Assembly (NCBI RefSeq): GCF_000725495.1
Contig: NZ_JNZD01000012.1
Coordinates: 133,893 to 197,892 of the forward strand
Origin: Streptomyces aureus
GTDB taxonomy: Bacteria > Actinomycetota > Actinomycetes > Streptomycetales > Streptomycetaceae
Length of the DNA stretch: 64,000 nt
Reading direction: 5' to 3'
Shown: positions 32,474 to 41,569 of the stretch, piece after piece
Layout: every line of letters starts with the position of its first letter
Numbering within the stretch: position 1 is the first letter of the stretch
The notes under the pieces: model-generated
Database searches by the model: none
What the model was told of the DNA's origin: nothing
What the model saw: only the letters and a program-made list of their open reading frames with translations
Position numbers and translations under genes: made by a program

Positions 32474-33568
32474 TCACGCCCCGAACAGGTCTTCTTGTCC
32501 GTTTCCACCGGCTGACCGGCGGGGTGGCGTGAGGCCGAGATGCGCCCATGCCGCGGGTGTCGCCACCCGGCCACGCGGAGTGCGGGCGAGGAGTCCCTCT
32601 CTGACGAGGAAGGGCTCGGCGACCTCCTCCACCGTCTCACGCTCCTCCCCCACAGCGACAGCAAGTGTGGACAATCCGACAGGACCGCCGCCGAAAAGCT
32701 TGAGCAGGGCCTCGAGGACTCCACGGTCCAGACGGTCCAGACCGCGCGCGTCCACCTCGTACACCTTCAGGGCCGCCGCGGCGATCTCCCGGGTGATGAC
32801 GCCGTCCGCCCTGACCTGCGCGTAGTCGCGCACGCGGCGCAGCAGACGGTTGGCGATGCGGGGCGTGCCACGGGACCGGCCGGCGATCTCCGCGGCGCCC
32901 TCGGCTCCGATCTCCACGTCCAGGAGTCCGGCGGAGCGGTGCACGACGCGCTCCAGCTCGGTGGGTTCGTAGAACTCCATGTGCGCGGTGAAGCCGAAAC
33001 GGTCGCGCAGCGGCGGGGGCAGCAGTCCCGCGCGCGTGGTCGCGCCGACCAGGGTGAACGGGGGCAGCTCCAGCGGGATGGCGGTGGCGCCGGGCCCCTT
33101 GCCGACGATCACGTCGACGCGGAAGTCCTCCATCGCCATGTACAGCATCTCCTCGGCGGGCCGGGACATGCGGTGGATCTCGTCCAGGAAGAGGACCTCT
33201 CCCTCCTGGAGGGAGGAGAGGATCGCGGCGAGGTCCCCGGCGTGCTGGATGGCGGGGCCGCTGGTGATGCGGATGGGGGCGCCCATCTCGGCCGCGATGA
33301 TCATGGAGAGGGTGGTCTTGCCGAGGCCGGGGGCGCCGGAGAGCAGCACGTGGTCGGCGGTGGCGCCGCGCGCGCGTGCCGCGCGCAGGACCAGGTCGAG
33401 CTGCTCGCGGACCTTCTCCTGGCCGATGAACTCGTCCAGGTCCTTGGGGCGCAGCGCGGCCTCGACGGCCTGGTCCTCGCCGTCGGCGACGGATCGCACC
33501 AGCCGGTCCGCGGTGGGGCCGACGAACCGCTCGTCCGCGGCTTCGTCTGTGGTGTCGTCCCAGTTCAT
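32474..33568 (-). CDS. ruvB: Holliday junction branch migration ATPase RuvB
   Basis: 364 aa AAA+ motor: Walker [10 protein letters not shown], Walker [10 protein letters not shown], and a winged-helix C-terminal domain. Hexamers drive branch migration together with RuvA. ATG start. It is the last gene of ruvC-ruvA-ruvB, 96 bp from ruvA. A 164-bp gap separates it from yajC. Confidence 0.97.
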   Translation of the reverse strand: MNWDDTTDEAADERFVGPTADRLVRSVADGEDQAVEAALRPKDLDEFIGQEKVREQLDLVLRAARARGATADHVLLSGAPGLGKTTLSMIIAAEMGAPIRITSGPAIQHAGDLAAILSSLQEGEVLFLDEIHRMSRPAEEMLYMAMEDFRVDVIVGKGPGATAIPLELPPFTLVGATTRAGLLPPPLRDRFGFTAHMEFYEPTELERVVHRSAGLLDVEIGAEGAAEIAGRSRGTPRIANRLLRRVRDYAQVRADGVITREIAAAALKVYEVDARGLDRLDRGVLEALLKLFGGGPVGLSTLAVAVGEERETVEEVAEPFLVREGLLARTPRGRVATPAAWAHLGLTPPRRSAGGNGQEDLFGA

Positions 33569-33664
33569 CGGTGGTGCCTCGCGGTCTCGTGGTGGTGGCG
33601 CGGCGGGCGTCCTCGCGGACGCCGGCCGCGCCGGGGCGCGCGCCCGGCCCGGGGCCGGGGCCGG

Positions 33665-34276
33665 TCAGCGTGCTCGGTTCAGGGTCTGCAGGGCGGCGCG
33701 CAGGAGCTGTCCGACCTGCGGGGTTCCCTCGGCGGCCTCGGCCTGCGGGGCGACGGCGGCGACGGCCTCGTCGGCCTCGCGGGTCGCGTACCCGAGGCCG
33801 ACGAGCGCGGCGTGGAGCTGGTCGCGCCAGCTCGCGGTGACGGCCGTGCCGATGGCCGGGCCGCCGGGGCCGAGCGGTTCGCCGAGCCGGTCCTTGAGCT
33901 CCAGCAGCAGCTTCTGGGCGCCCTTCTTGCCGATGCCGGGAACGGCGATGAGCGCCTTCTCGTCACCGGTGGACACGGCCCGGCGCAGGGCGTCGGGGCT
34001 GTGCACGGCGAGCATCGCCTGGGCGAGCCGGGGGCCGACGCCGCTCGCCGTCTGAAGCAGCTCGAAGACCTGGCGCTCGTCGTCGTCGGCGAAGCCGTAG
34101 AGGGTGAGCGAGTCCTCCCGGACGACGAGGGAGGTGGCGAGCTTCGCCTGTTGTCCCGTGCGGAGCCCGGCGAGGGTGCCCGGGGTGCACTGGACGGCGA
34201 TGCCGATGCCGCCGACCTCGACCACCGCGGAGTCGGGGGCGAGGGCGGCGACCGGGCCGCTGACGAAGGCGATCAT
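33665..34276 (-). CDS. ruvA: Holliday junction DNA helicase subunit RuvA
   Basis: 203 aa from the ATG at 34274-34276, overlapping the ruvC stop (ATGA). [13 protein letters not shown] begins the OB domain, followed by two helix-hairpin-helix motifs ([12 protein letters not shown] and [12 protein letters not shown]) that grip the junction, and a C-terminal RuvB-binding domain. An open frame continues into ruvC but is not RuvA. Confidence 0.96.
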   Translation of the reverse strand: MIAFVSGPVAALAPDSAVVEVGGIGIAVQCTPGTLAGLRTGQQAKLATSLVVREDSLTLYGFADDDERQVFELLQTASGVGPRLAQAMLAVHSPDALRRAVSTGDEKALIAVPGIGKKGAQKLLLELKDRLGEPLGPGGPAIGTAVTASWRDQLHAALVGLGYATREADEAVAAVAPQAEAAEGTPQVGQLLRAALQTLNRAR

Positions 34277-34890
34277 GCGGTACGGCCTTTCGATGCCTGG
34301 TGCGGGGCGTGCGCTGCCGCGGCCCGCTGGAGTCTGTTCTGCGCGACGGCCCGGTCGGGCCCGGTCCGCGCGGCGGCCTGCTGGAGTCTGTTCTGGGCGG
34401 GGGCGCGCCAGATGTGGCAGATGGCGAGCGCGAGGGCGTCCGCCGCGTCGGCGGGCTTCGGGGGCGCGGAGAGCCGGAGCAGCCGGGTGACCATGGCGCC
34501 GACCTGGGCCTTGTCGGCGCGTCCGTTGCCGGTGACGGCGGCCTTGACCTCGCTCGGGGTGTGCAGGGCCACGGGGATGCCGCGCCGGGCCGCGCACAGC
34601 ATGGCGACGGCGCTGGCCTGGGCGGTCCCCATCACGGTCCGGACGTTGTGCTGGCTGAACACCCGCTCCACGGCGACGAATTCGGGTTCGTACTCGTCGA
34701 GCCACTGCTCTATGCCCTGTTCCACGGCGACCAGGCGCAGGCCCAGCTCGGCATCCGCCGGGGTGCGCACGACGCCGACGCCGCGCATGGTCAGGGGGCG
34801 GCCGGCGACGCCTTCCACCACTCCGACACCGCACCGGGTCAGCCCGGGGTCGACACCCAGCACCCGCACCCGGGCCTCCTTCGATCTCAC
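34273..34890 (-). CDS. ruvC: Holliday junction resolvase RuvC
   Basis: 205 aa from the GTG at 34888-34890. [15 protein letters not shown] supplies the first catalytic Asp, VAVERVF the Glu, and [12 protein letters not shown] the last acids. The nuclease cuts Holliday junctions symmetrically after RuvAB branch migration. The C-terminal 45 residues are an unusual low-complexity tail in which AQNRLQ-AAA occurs twice because of a DNA duplication at 34326-34395. Confidence 0.95.
   Translation of the reverse strand: MRSKEARVRVLGVDPGLTRCGVGVVEGVAGRPLTMRGVGVVRTPADAELGLRLVAVEQGIEQWLDEYEPEFVAVERVFSQHNVRTVMGTAQASAVAMLCAARRGIPVALHTPSEVKAAVTGNGRADKAQVGAMVTRLLRLSAPPKPADAADALALAICHIWRAPAQNRLQQAAARTGPDRAVAQNRLQRAAAAHAPHQASKGRTA
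34326..34395. repeat. 16-bp direct repeat in the ruvC 3' end
   Basis: GCTGGAGTCTGTTCTG occurs at 34326-34341 and again at 34380-34395, exactly 54 bp (18 codons) apart, so both copies are read in the same frame and duplicate the AQNRLQ peptide in the tail. Confidence 0.9.
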
Positions 34891-34944
34891 CGCTCGTCAC
34901 CGGGGGGCTTCCCGGTTCGTGCAGGCTATCGGGTGCCACTGACA

Positions 34945-34986
34945 GAGCGACGGGCCGACGGCGAGTGTCCCGTCGGCCCGTCGCTC
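34945..34986. terminator. Terminator after yebC
   Basis: Perfect 17-bp arms (34945-34961 and 34970-34986) with an 8-nt loop in the 111-bp gap downstream of yebC and upstream of ruvC. It isolates yebC from the ruv operon. Confidence 0.85.
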
Positions 34987-35001
34987 GGGCAAGCCCGTGG
35001 A

Positions 35002-35754
35002 TCAGGCGTCGACCTTCTCCATGACCTCGTCGCTGACGTCGAAGTTGGCGAAGACGTTCTGCACGTCGTCGCTGTCCTCCAGCGCGTCGATCAGCTTGAA
35101 GATCTTCCGAGCGCCGTCCTCGTCGAGCTCGACCTGCATGGTCGGGACGAAGTTGGCGTCGGCGGAGTCGTAGTCGATGCCGGCCTCCTGGAGCGCGGTG
35201 CGCACCGCGACCAGGTCGGTGGCCTCGGAGAGGACCTCGAAGCTCTCGCCGAGGTCGTTGACCTCTTCGGCACCCGCGTCGAGGACGGCGCCGAGGACGT
35301 CGTCCTCGCTCAGTTCACCCTTGGGGACGACGATGACGCCCTTGCGGTTGAACAGGTACGACACGGAGCCCGGGTCGGCCATGCTGCCGCCGTTGCGGGT
35401 CATGGCGACGCGCACGTCCGAGGCCGCGCGGTTGCGGTTGTCGGTGAGGCACTCGATGAGCACCGCGACACCGTTCGGGCCGTAGCCCTCGTACATGATC
35501 GTCTCGTAGTCGGCGCCACCGGCTTCGAGACCGGCGCCGCGCTTGACCGCGGAGTCGATGTTCTTGTTCGGGACCGAGCTCTTCTTCGCCTTCTGGATGG
35601 CGTCGAACAGCGTCGGGTTGCCGGACACGTCGGCGCCGCCGGTCCGGGCCGCGACCTCGATGTTCTTGATCATCTTCGCGAAGAGCTTGCCGCGCTTGGC
35701 GTCGATCACGGCCTTCTTGTGCTTCGTCGTAGCCCATTTAGAGTGGCCGGACAT
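35002..35754 (-). CDS. yebC: YebC/PmpR family DNA-binding or translation factor
   Basis: 250 aa, starting [19 protein letters not shown], an invariant family N-terminus. Three-domain protein first described as a transcriptional regulator; some members have been linked to relief of ribosome stalling at proline-rich codons. An [14 protein letters not shown] stretch near the end is typical. ATG start. It sits between the ruv operon and pdxT as in many bacteria, with its own terminator. Confidence 0.93.
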   Translation of the reverse strand: MSGHSKWATTKHKKAVIDAKRGKLFAKMIKNIEVAARTGGADVSGNPTLFDAIQKAKKSSVPNKNIDSAVKRGAGLEAGGADYETIMYEGYGPNGVAVLIECLTDNRNRAASDVRVAMTRNGGSMADPGSVSYLFNRKGVIVVPKGELSEDDVLGAVLDAGAEEVNDLGESFEVLSEATDLVAVRTALQEAGIDYDSADANFVPTMQVELDEDGARKIFKLIDALEDSDDVQNVFANFDVSDEVMEKVDA

Positions 35755-35790
35755 CTGCCTGTCTCCTTCGCGTAACCCAACCTGTACGGA

Positions 35791-35818
35791 CTTCCCCAGG
35801 CTTCGGGAGCCTGGGAAG
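35791..35818. terminator. Terminator after pdxT
   Basis: CTTCCCCAGGCT (35791-35802) pairs with AGCCTGGGAAG (35808-35818), one bulged base and a TCGGG loop. It ends the pdxS-pdxT transcript 13 bp after its stop codon. Confidence 0.8.
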
Positions 35819-35830
35819 ACCCCACAGATC

Positions 35831-36436
35831 CTACAAGGACGCCGGTGTCCGGTTCGCGCGCACCATGTCGACGAACAGACCGTGCACGCGGTGGTCGCCC
35901 GTCAGTTCCGGGTGGAACGACGTGGCGAGCGCGTTTCCCTGGCGTACGGCGACTATGTGGCCGCCGTGCTCGGCGAGCACCTCGGCCTCGGCACCGACCG
36001 ACTCGACCCAGGGCGCGCGGATGAAGACGCCCTCTACAGGATCGCCCTCGACGCCCCGGACGGCGACCGCCGCCTCGAAGGACTCGTTCTGCCGTCCGAA
36101 GGCGTTGCGGCGCACGATCATGTCGATGCCGCCGATGGTCTCCTGGCCCGAGCGCGGGTCGAGGATCTTGTCGGCGAGCATGATCATGCCCGCGCAGGTG
36201 CCGTAGACGGGCAGGCCCTCGCGGACCCGCGCGCGCAGCGGCTCCATCACTCCGAAGAGGACGGCCAGCTTGGAGATGGTGGTGGACTCGCCGCCGGGTA
36301 TGACGAGGCCGTCGACCTCGGCGAGCTCCTCGGGCCGCCGCACCGGCCTGGCCACGGCGTCCGCCGCGGCCAGGGCGATGAGGTGTTCCCGTACGTCGCC
36401 CTGGAGGGCCAGGACACCGATGACAGGAGTGCTCAT
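35831..36436 (-). CDS. pdxT: Pyridoxal 5'-phosphate synthase glutaminase subunit PdxT
   Basis: 201 aa, class I glutaminase: GGESTT oxyanion region, GTCAGMI nucleophile cysteine and a FHPEL histidine/glutamate pair. It supplies ammonia to PdxS for PLP synthesis. ATG start 4 bp after pdxS, so the two are co-translated at close stoichiometry. Confidence 0.96.
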   Translation of the reverse strand: MSTPVIGVLALQGDVREHLIALAAADAVARPVRRPEELAEVDGLVIPGGESTTISKLAVLFGVMEPLRARVREGLPVYGTCAGMIMLADKILDPRSGQETIGGIDMIVRRNAFGRQNESFEAAVAVRGVEGDPVEGVFIRAPWVESVGAEAEVLAEHGGHIVAVRQGNALATSFHPELTGDHRVHGLFVDMVRANRTPASL

Positions 36437-36440
36437 ACGA

Positions 36441-37355
36441 CTACCAGCCGCGGTTGGCGTAGCGCTCGGTCTCGGGGAGGGTGTCGCAGTTGATGCCGAC
36501 CATGGCCTCGCCGAGGTTGCGGGACGCGTCCGCGATGATCTTCGGGTCGTCGTAGAAGGTGGTGGCCTTCACGATGGCGGCGGCGCGCTTGGCCGGGTCG
36601 CCGGACTTGAAGATGCCGGAGCCGACGAAGACGCCCTCGGCGCCGAGCTGGCGCATGAGCGCGGCGTCGGCGGGGGTGGCGACACCACCGGCGGAGAACA
36701 GCACGACCGGGAGCTTGCCGAGCTCGGCGACCTCCTTGACCAGCTCGTACGGGGCGCGCAGGTCCTTCGCGGCGGCGTACAGCTCGTTGTTGTCGAAGCC
36801 GCGCAGACGGGCGATCTCGTTCTTGATCTGGCGCAGGTGGCGGACCGCCTCGACGACGTTGCCGGTGCCGGCCTCGCCCTTCGAGCGGATCATGGCCGCG
36901 CCCTCGGCGATGCGGCGCAGGGCCTCGCCCAGGTTGGTGGCACCGCACACGAACGGGGTGGTGAACGCGAACTTGTCCGAGTGGTTGACCTCGTCGGCCG
37001 GGGTGAGGACCTCGGACTCGTCGATGTAGTCGACGCCGAGGGACTGCAGGACCTGGGCCTCGACGAAGTGGCCGATGCGCGACTTGGCCATCACCGGGAT
37101 GGAGACCGCCTCGATGATCTCCTCGATCATGTTGGGGTCGGACATCCGGGCGACGCCGCCGTCCTTGCGGATGTCGGCGGGGACCCGCTCCAGGGCCATG
37201 ACGGCCACGGCGCCGGCGTCCTCGGCGATCTTCGCCTGCTCGGCGTTGACCACGTCCATGATCACACCGCCCTTGAGCTGCTCGGCCATGCCGCGCTTGA
37301 CGCGGGCGGTGCCGATCGCGGTGTTCTCGGCGGAGTTGGGGAGGGTGCTGGACAC
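36441..37355 (-). CDS. pdxS: Pyridoxal 5'-phosphate synthase lyase subunit PdxS
   Basis: 304 aa TIM-barrel enzyme making PLP from ribose 5-phosphate, glyceraldehyde 3-phosphate and PdxT-derived ammonia. [21 protein letters not shown], the [14 protein letters not shown] segment and [20 protein letters not shown] are highly conserved. ATG start with GAGGTCA upstream. No PdxR regulator gene is adjacent. Confidence 0.97.
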   Translation of the reverse strand: MSSTLPNSAENTAIGTARVKRGMAEQLKGGVIMDVVNAEQAKIAEDAGAVAVMALERVPADIRKDGGVARMSDPNMIEEIIEAVSIPVMAKSRIGHFVEAQVLQSLGVDYIDESEVLTPADEVNHSDKFAFTTPFVCGATNLGEALRRIAEGAAMIRSKGEAGTGNVVEAVRHLRQIKNEIARLRGFDNNELYAAAKDLRAPYELVKEVAELGKLPVVLFSAGGVATPADAALMRQLGAEGVFVGSGIFKSGDPAKRAAAIVKATTFYDDPKIIADASRNLGEAMVGINCDTLPETERYANRGW

Positions 37356-37477
37356 GGGTTGACCTCACTCGGGGAAAGGGGATTCCTGCAGCTCCGAGGA
37401 AACGCGAGGCGACCAGGCCACTGCAAGGGCCAATGGTCAGGCGGTGGATCGTTTTCGTCCCGGTCCACCGGCGTTCA

Positions 37478-38023
37478 TCAGTTCGTGGGGCGGTCCGCAA
37501 GGGCCGTCGGCGGCTCGTCGTCCATCTCGAAGGCCATGGGGAAGGGGGCGTGGCCCGCGAGGCGGAACCAGCGGACCTTGCGGTGCCGGCGCAGGGCGCG
37601 GGCCGCGCGGACGGCGTCGTTGTGGAAACGCCGGGCCATCGGCACCCGGCGCACCGCCTGGGCCAGCTCGCCGGCCGCCTCCTCGCCGCCGGGCACCTCG
37701 CGCACCGCCTCTACCTGCTGCGCCTCCCCGAACACCGCCCGCAGGGCCTGGCTCAGCTCGCTCTCCGCCACCTCGCGCTGCTCCTCCTCGGCCTGCCGGG
37801 CCGCGTGCGCCGCCTCGTAGAGCACGATCGAGGCGGCCGGGTCGAGCACCCCGGAGGTGGCCAGTTCCTGTGCCACCGAGGCCCGGCGCAGCAGTTGCGC
37901 GTCGAGCGCGGCGCGGGCGGCGTCGATGCGGGCGTGCAGCCGGTCGAGCCGCCCGGCGGTCCAGCTCAGATAGAGGCCGATCGCGACGAGGCCGACGAGG
38001 ATCCAGATGAGGGTTGCGGTCAC
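37478..38023 (-). CDS. LemA-like membrane protein
   Basis: 181 aa from the GTG at 38021-38023. One N-terminal membrane helix (TATLIWILVGLVAIGLYLSW), then a helical domain in which residues 25-60 (RLHARIDAARAALDAQLLRR) match the pattern of LemA proteins, whose role is poorly known. It is weaker than a clear LemA hit, so treat it as a hypothetical protein with LemA-like features. It lies between pdxS and the long repeat-bearing gap before pimA. Confidence 0.65.
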   Translation of the reverse strand: MTATLIWILVGLVAIGLYLSWTAGRLDRLHARIDAARAALDAQLLRRASVAQELATSGVLDPAASIVLYEAAHAARQAEEEQREVAESELSQALRAVFGEAQQVEAVREVPGGEEAAGELAQAVRRVPMARRFHNDAVRAARALRRHRKVRWFRLAGHAPFPMAFEMDDEPPTALADRPTN

Positions 38024-38200
38024 GAGCGGCAAATCTACCCGTGCGCCTCACCGCTCCGCCGGGGCCCGCCCCCACGGTTCGCCGCCCGGCGCGGGCCGGC
38101 CGACACCGTCGTCACGCCCGTCCCACCGGGGACCGGCCCGCACCGCCGCTACCGGACGGTCGGCGCCAAGACGGATCATCGACTTCCGGCCGTTCCCCGG
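38024..38200. other. Upstream part of the LemA-like/pimA intergenic gap
   Basis: GC-rich DNA upstream of the LemA-like gene; its ribosome-binding site should lie just after 38023 but I see no clear SD. The 491-bp gap continues with the 35-bp array and, at 38341-38514, degenerate GGACGCC/CCGGCAGGCCC repeats running up to the pimA stop. No gene is apparent in it. Confidence 0.4.
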
Positions 38201-38340
38201 ACACCGGCGACGGACGCCTGTCATGGGCCCCCCGGGCATCGGCCACGGACGCCCGTCGCGGTGACCCTGCGCATCGGCCACGGACGCCCGTCGCGGTGAC
38301 CCTGCGCATCGGCCAGGCACGCCCGTCGCGGTGACTCCGG
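38201..38340. repeat. 35-bp tandem repeat array in the intergenic gap
   Basis: Units at 38236-38270 and 38271-38305 are identical (GCATCGGCCACGGACGCCCG and onward to CCTGC). A third at 38306-38340 differs at about seven positions, and a diverged copy precedes them at 38201-38235. GGACGCC-like echoes continue to about 38460. Period 35 is not a multiple of three, so it is not coding. Confidence 0.9.
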
Positions 38341-38514
38341 ACGCCGGGCACGGCGAGACCCGGAGCTCCCGTTGCCGGCAGGCCCCGCGAGGGCGGTCGC
38401 CGGTGGCCCCGGACGCCGGCCGCCGCAGGGCCCGGGACGCCCGTCGCCGGCCCATCCCGCGAGGGGCGATCGCCGGCGGGCATCCGTCTCCGGCAGGCCC
38501 GGCGTCCCGGAGGG

Positions 38515-39675
38515 TCAGTCCCGGGCCAGGCCGAAGCGGGCCCGCAGGCCCGTGCGTTCGTCCGTGGCCACCGCGGCGGCGCCGTCCGTCACCGTCTCGT
38601 ACACCGACAGGATGTCCGCGCCGACCGTCGACCAGTCGAAGCGCCGTACGTGCTCGCTGCCCCGCTCGCGCAGGGCGGCCCGGCGTTCCGGGTCGGCGAG
38701 CAGACGCAGGGCGGCGGCGGCGAGGTCGTCCGCGTCCTCGTTGGCGAACAGCTCACCGGCGGACCCCTGGTCGAGGACCTGGGCGAACGCGTCGAGGTCG
38801 GCGGCCAGCACGGGCGCCCCGGCGGACATCGCCTCGACCAGGATGATCCCGAAGCTCTCGCCGCCGGTGTTGGGCGCCACGTACAGATCGACGCTGCGCA
38901 GGAGCCGGGCCTTGTCCTCGTCGCTGACCATGCCGAGGAACTCGACGCGCGAGCGCATTTCGGCGGGCAGCGACTCCACGGCCTCCTTCTCGTCGCCGCG
39001 ACCGGCGACCAGCAGCCGGGTCCGGGGGCGCTCGGCGAGGATCTTCGGCAGTGCCTTCATGAGCACCGGCAGGCCCTTGCGGGGCTCGTCGATGCGGCCG
39101 ATGAAGCCGATGGTGTCGCCCTGCCATTCGGGCTTGGGCTTGGCGCGGGCGAAGAAGTCGACGTCGACGCCGTTCGGGATGACGACCGCGTCGCCGCCGA
39201 GGTGCTCGACCAGGGTGCGCCGGGCGTACTCGCTGACCGCGATCCGCGCGCTGATCTTCTCCAGGGCGGCCTGGAGGATTGAGTACGCGGCGACCATCGC
39301 CCGGGAGCGCGGGTTCGAGGTGTGGAAGGTCGCGACGATCGGGCCCTGCGCGGCCCAGCAGGTGAGCAGGCCGAGCGACGGCGAGGACGGCTCGTGGATG
39401 TGGACCACGTCGAAGGTGCCGTCGTGCAGCCAGCGCCGCACCCGGGCCGCCGACAGGAAGCCGAAGTTCAGCCGGGCCACCGAGCCGTTGTACGGGACGG
39501 GGACCGCGCGGCCCGCCGAGACGACGTACGGCGGCAGGGGCGTGTCGTCGTCCGCGGGGGCGAGGACGGAGACCTCGTGCCCCAGGCCGATGAGATGTTC
39601 GGCCAGATCGCGGATGTGGAACTGGACGCCGCCCGGAACGTCCCAGGAGTAAGGGCAGACGATGCCGATCCTCAC
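38515..39675 (-). CDS. pimA: Phosphatidylinositol mannosyltransferase PimA
   Basis: 386 aa GT4 glycosyltransferase (MRIGIVCPYSWDVPGGVQFH start). It adds the first mannose from GDP-mannose to phosphatidylinositol at the cytoplasmic membrane face. The C-terminal GT-B domain carries PNTGGESFGIILVEAM, the nucleotide-sugar EX7E region. GTG start overlaps the patA stop (GTGA). Last gene of pgsA-patA-pimA. Confidence 0.94.
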   Translation of the reverse strand: MRIGIVCPYSWDVPGGVQFHIRDLAEHLIGLGHEVSVLAPADDDTPLPPYVVSAGRAVPVPYNGSVARLNFGFLSAARVRRWLHDGTFDVVHIHEPSSPSLGLLTCWAAQGPIVATFHTSNPRSRAMVAAYSILQAALEKISARIAVSEYARRTLVEHLGGDAVVIPNGVDVDFFARAKPKPEWQGDTIGFIGRIDEPRKGLPVLMKALPKILAERPRTRLLVAGRGDEKEAVESLPAEMRSRVEFLGMVSDEDKARLLRSVDLYVAPNTGGESFGIILVEAMSAGAPVLAADLDAFAQVLDQGSAGELFANEDADDLAAAALRLLADPERRAALRERGSEHVRRFDWSTVGADILSVYETVTDGAAAVATDERTGLRARFGLARD

Positions 39676-40622
39676 GACGCCCTCTTCTCGGGATCCTGTG
39701 TGCCGGACCCCTCACGGGGAGCCTTCCCGGCGTCGAGGTCCTTGAGCCACAAACGCTGCAACATGTGCCAGTCCTCCGGGTGCTCGGCGATGCCGCTGGC
39801 GAAGGCGTCGGCCAGCGCCTGTGTCATGGCAGACGTCTTCTCGGCCCGGCTGCCTGACTCGGGGACCTCCACGGGCGGATGGACCTGGCCGCGCATCACG
39901 GGCGAGCCGTCGTACCAGAGCGTCACGGGCAGGAGGATCGCACCCGTCTGCTGGGCGAGCAGCGCCGGTCCCGCGGGCATCCGGGTCGTCTCGCCGAAGA
40001 ACTCGACCTCGACACCCGAGGCGGACAGGTCCCGTTCGGCGACCAGGCAGATCAGTCCGCCGTCGCGCAGGCGCCGGGCCAGCGTGCCGAACGCCGCCCC
40101 ACCGCTGTGCGGGAGGACCTCCATGCCGAGGCCCTCGCGGTAGGCGACGAAACGGTCGTACAGCGACTCGGGCTTGAGGCGCTCGGCGACGGTGGTGAAC
40201 GGCGTGTCGAGCGCGGTGGTGACCCAGGCGCCCGCGAGGTCCCAGTTCGCCATGTGCGGAAGGGCCAGGATGACGCCCCGGTCGGAGGCGATGCCGTCGG
40301 TGAGACGGTGCACGTCCTTGGGCTCGAAGCCGCCCTTGACCCGCTCCTCGCTCCAGGCGGGAAGCCGGAAGGACTCCATCCAGTAGCGCAGGTACGAGCG
40401 CATGCCCGCCCTGGAGAGCTCAGCGAGCCGCTGCGGTGTCGCGTCCGGCACCACGCGCGCGTAGTTGCTCTCCAGGCGCAGGACGCCCTTGCCGCGCCGC
40501 TTCCAGGCGAGGTCGGCGATCGTGCGGCCGAGCCGTACGGCGACGGGCTCGGGCAGCTTCTTGACGGTGCCCCAGCCCAGGGCGTACGCGCCGTCGACCA
40601 GCCTCTCGCGGAGGCTGGTCAC
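39672..40622 (-). CDS. patA: Phosphatidylinositol mannoside acyltransferase
   Basis: 316 aa from the GTG at 40620-40622, which overlaps the pgsA stop (GTGA). LpxL/HtrB-like membrane-associated acyltransferase with the conserved HMANWDLAG (H-x4-D) motif. It acylates the mannose of PIM1/PIM2. An open frame continues upstream over pgsA but the family domain begins here. Its neighbours and order match the mycobacterial PIM operon. Confidence 0.92.
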   Translation of the reverse strand: MTSLRERLVDGAYALGWGTVKKLPEPVAVRLGRTIADLAWKRRGKGVLRLESNYARVVPDATPQRLAELSRAGMRSYLRYWMESFRLPAWSEERVKGGFEPKDVHRLTDGIASDRGVILALPHMANWDLAGAWVTTALDTPFTTVAERLKPESLYDRFVAYREGLGMEVLPHSGGAAFGTLARRLRDGGLICLVAERDLSASGVEVEFFGETTRMPAGPALLAQQTGAILLPVTLWYDGSPVMRGQVHPPVEVPESGSRAEKTSAMTQALADAFASGIAEHPEDWHMLQRLWLKDLDAGKAPREGSGTQDPEKRAS

Positions 40623-41284
40623 GAGGTGGCCTCGCTGCTCGGGGCGGCGACCGCGGCGTCCGCCTCGGCGGCCTCCCGCCGGACGGTGACGACCCGCTGG
40701 ATCAGCGTGACGAGACTGCCGACGGCGACGATCCACAGCGCGATGGGCAGCAGCACCTGGATGCCGGGGACGCCGAACTTGTGCAGGCCCGCGAGACCGG
40801 CCGCGACCAGCGAGATCACCAGTCGCTCGGCGCGCTCGACGAGGCCGTTGACCGCGACCGGCAGACCGATCGACTCGCCCCGGGCCTTGGTGTACGAGAC
40901 CACCTGGCCGCTGGCGAGACAGAAGATCGAGACCGCGCACAGGACGTTGTCGTCGCCGTTGCCGGCGTACCAGAGCGCGAAGCCGCCGAAGATCGCGCCG
41001 TCGGCCACCCGGTCCAGCGTGGAGTCCAGGAAGGCGCCCCAGCGGCTGGAGCGGCCGAGCTGGCGCGCCATGTTCCCGTCGACCAGGTCGGAGAACACGA
41101 ACAGCGTGATGACGATCGTTCCCCAGAAGAACTCTCCCCGGGGGAAGAAGACCAGCGCGCCCGCCATGACTCCGGCCGTGCCCAGGAGGGTGACCGTGTC
41201 GGGGCTCACCCCCCGGCGGACGAGAAACGCGGCGAACGGTGTGAGGACACGCGTGAAGAATGCACGCGCGTACTTGTTCAGCAT
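40619..41284 (-). CDS. pgsA: Phosphatidylinositol phosphate synthase (CDP-alcohol phosphatidyltransferase)
   Basis: 221 aa from the ATG at 41282-41284; an upstream ATG at 41339-41341 would add 19 residues and cannot be excluded. CDP-alcohol signature DG-x2-AR-x8-G-x3-D-x3-D is complete (DGNMARQLGRSSRWGAFLDS and on to the second Asp). It joins CDP-diacylglycerol to inositol phosphate, the first step of PIM lipid synthesis. Six membrane helices. First gene of the operon; divergent from the EF-G-like gene. Confidence 0.93.
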   Translation of the reverse strand: MLNKYARAFFTRVLTPFAAFLVRRGVSPDTVTLLGTAGVMAGALVFFPRGEFFWGTIVITLFVFSDLVDGNMARQLGRSSRWGAFLDSTLDRVADGAIFGGFALWYAGNGDDNVLCAVSIFCLASGQVVSYTKARGESIGLPVAVNGLVERAERLVISLVAAGLAGLHKFGVPGIQVLLPIALWIVAVGSLVTLIQRVVTVRREAAEADAAVAAPSSEATS

Positions 41285-41569
41285 GGCCTTCCCGAGGGTC
41301 GGTGTCGCCGGGCGGCCCCTGCTGGCCGTCGGCTGGCCCATCGTAGCCACGCGTGCGCTTGTGCGATGTCCGGGCACCCGCGCCCCGTGTCACGACCGGA
41401 TGCCGCCGGTGTCACGGCGCGATCGCGTCCCCGGTCGCGTCCCCTGTATGGACGCACAGTGACGCGAGTGCAAAGCTCGAAGGACCGCGGGCGTCACCGG
41501 AGCCGCCCGCACGCGGCCCCGGACCGTCCCGCGCCCACAGAGACCTCACCGTGCACGGGAGGCAAGGCC

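Noticed and set aside
38048..38514. Open frames over the 35-bp array suggesting a repeat protein
   Set aside because: The 35-bp period shifts frame every unit and no start signal is present, so a repetitive protein is not supported.
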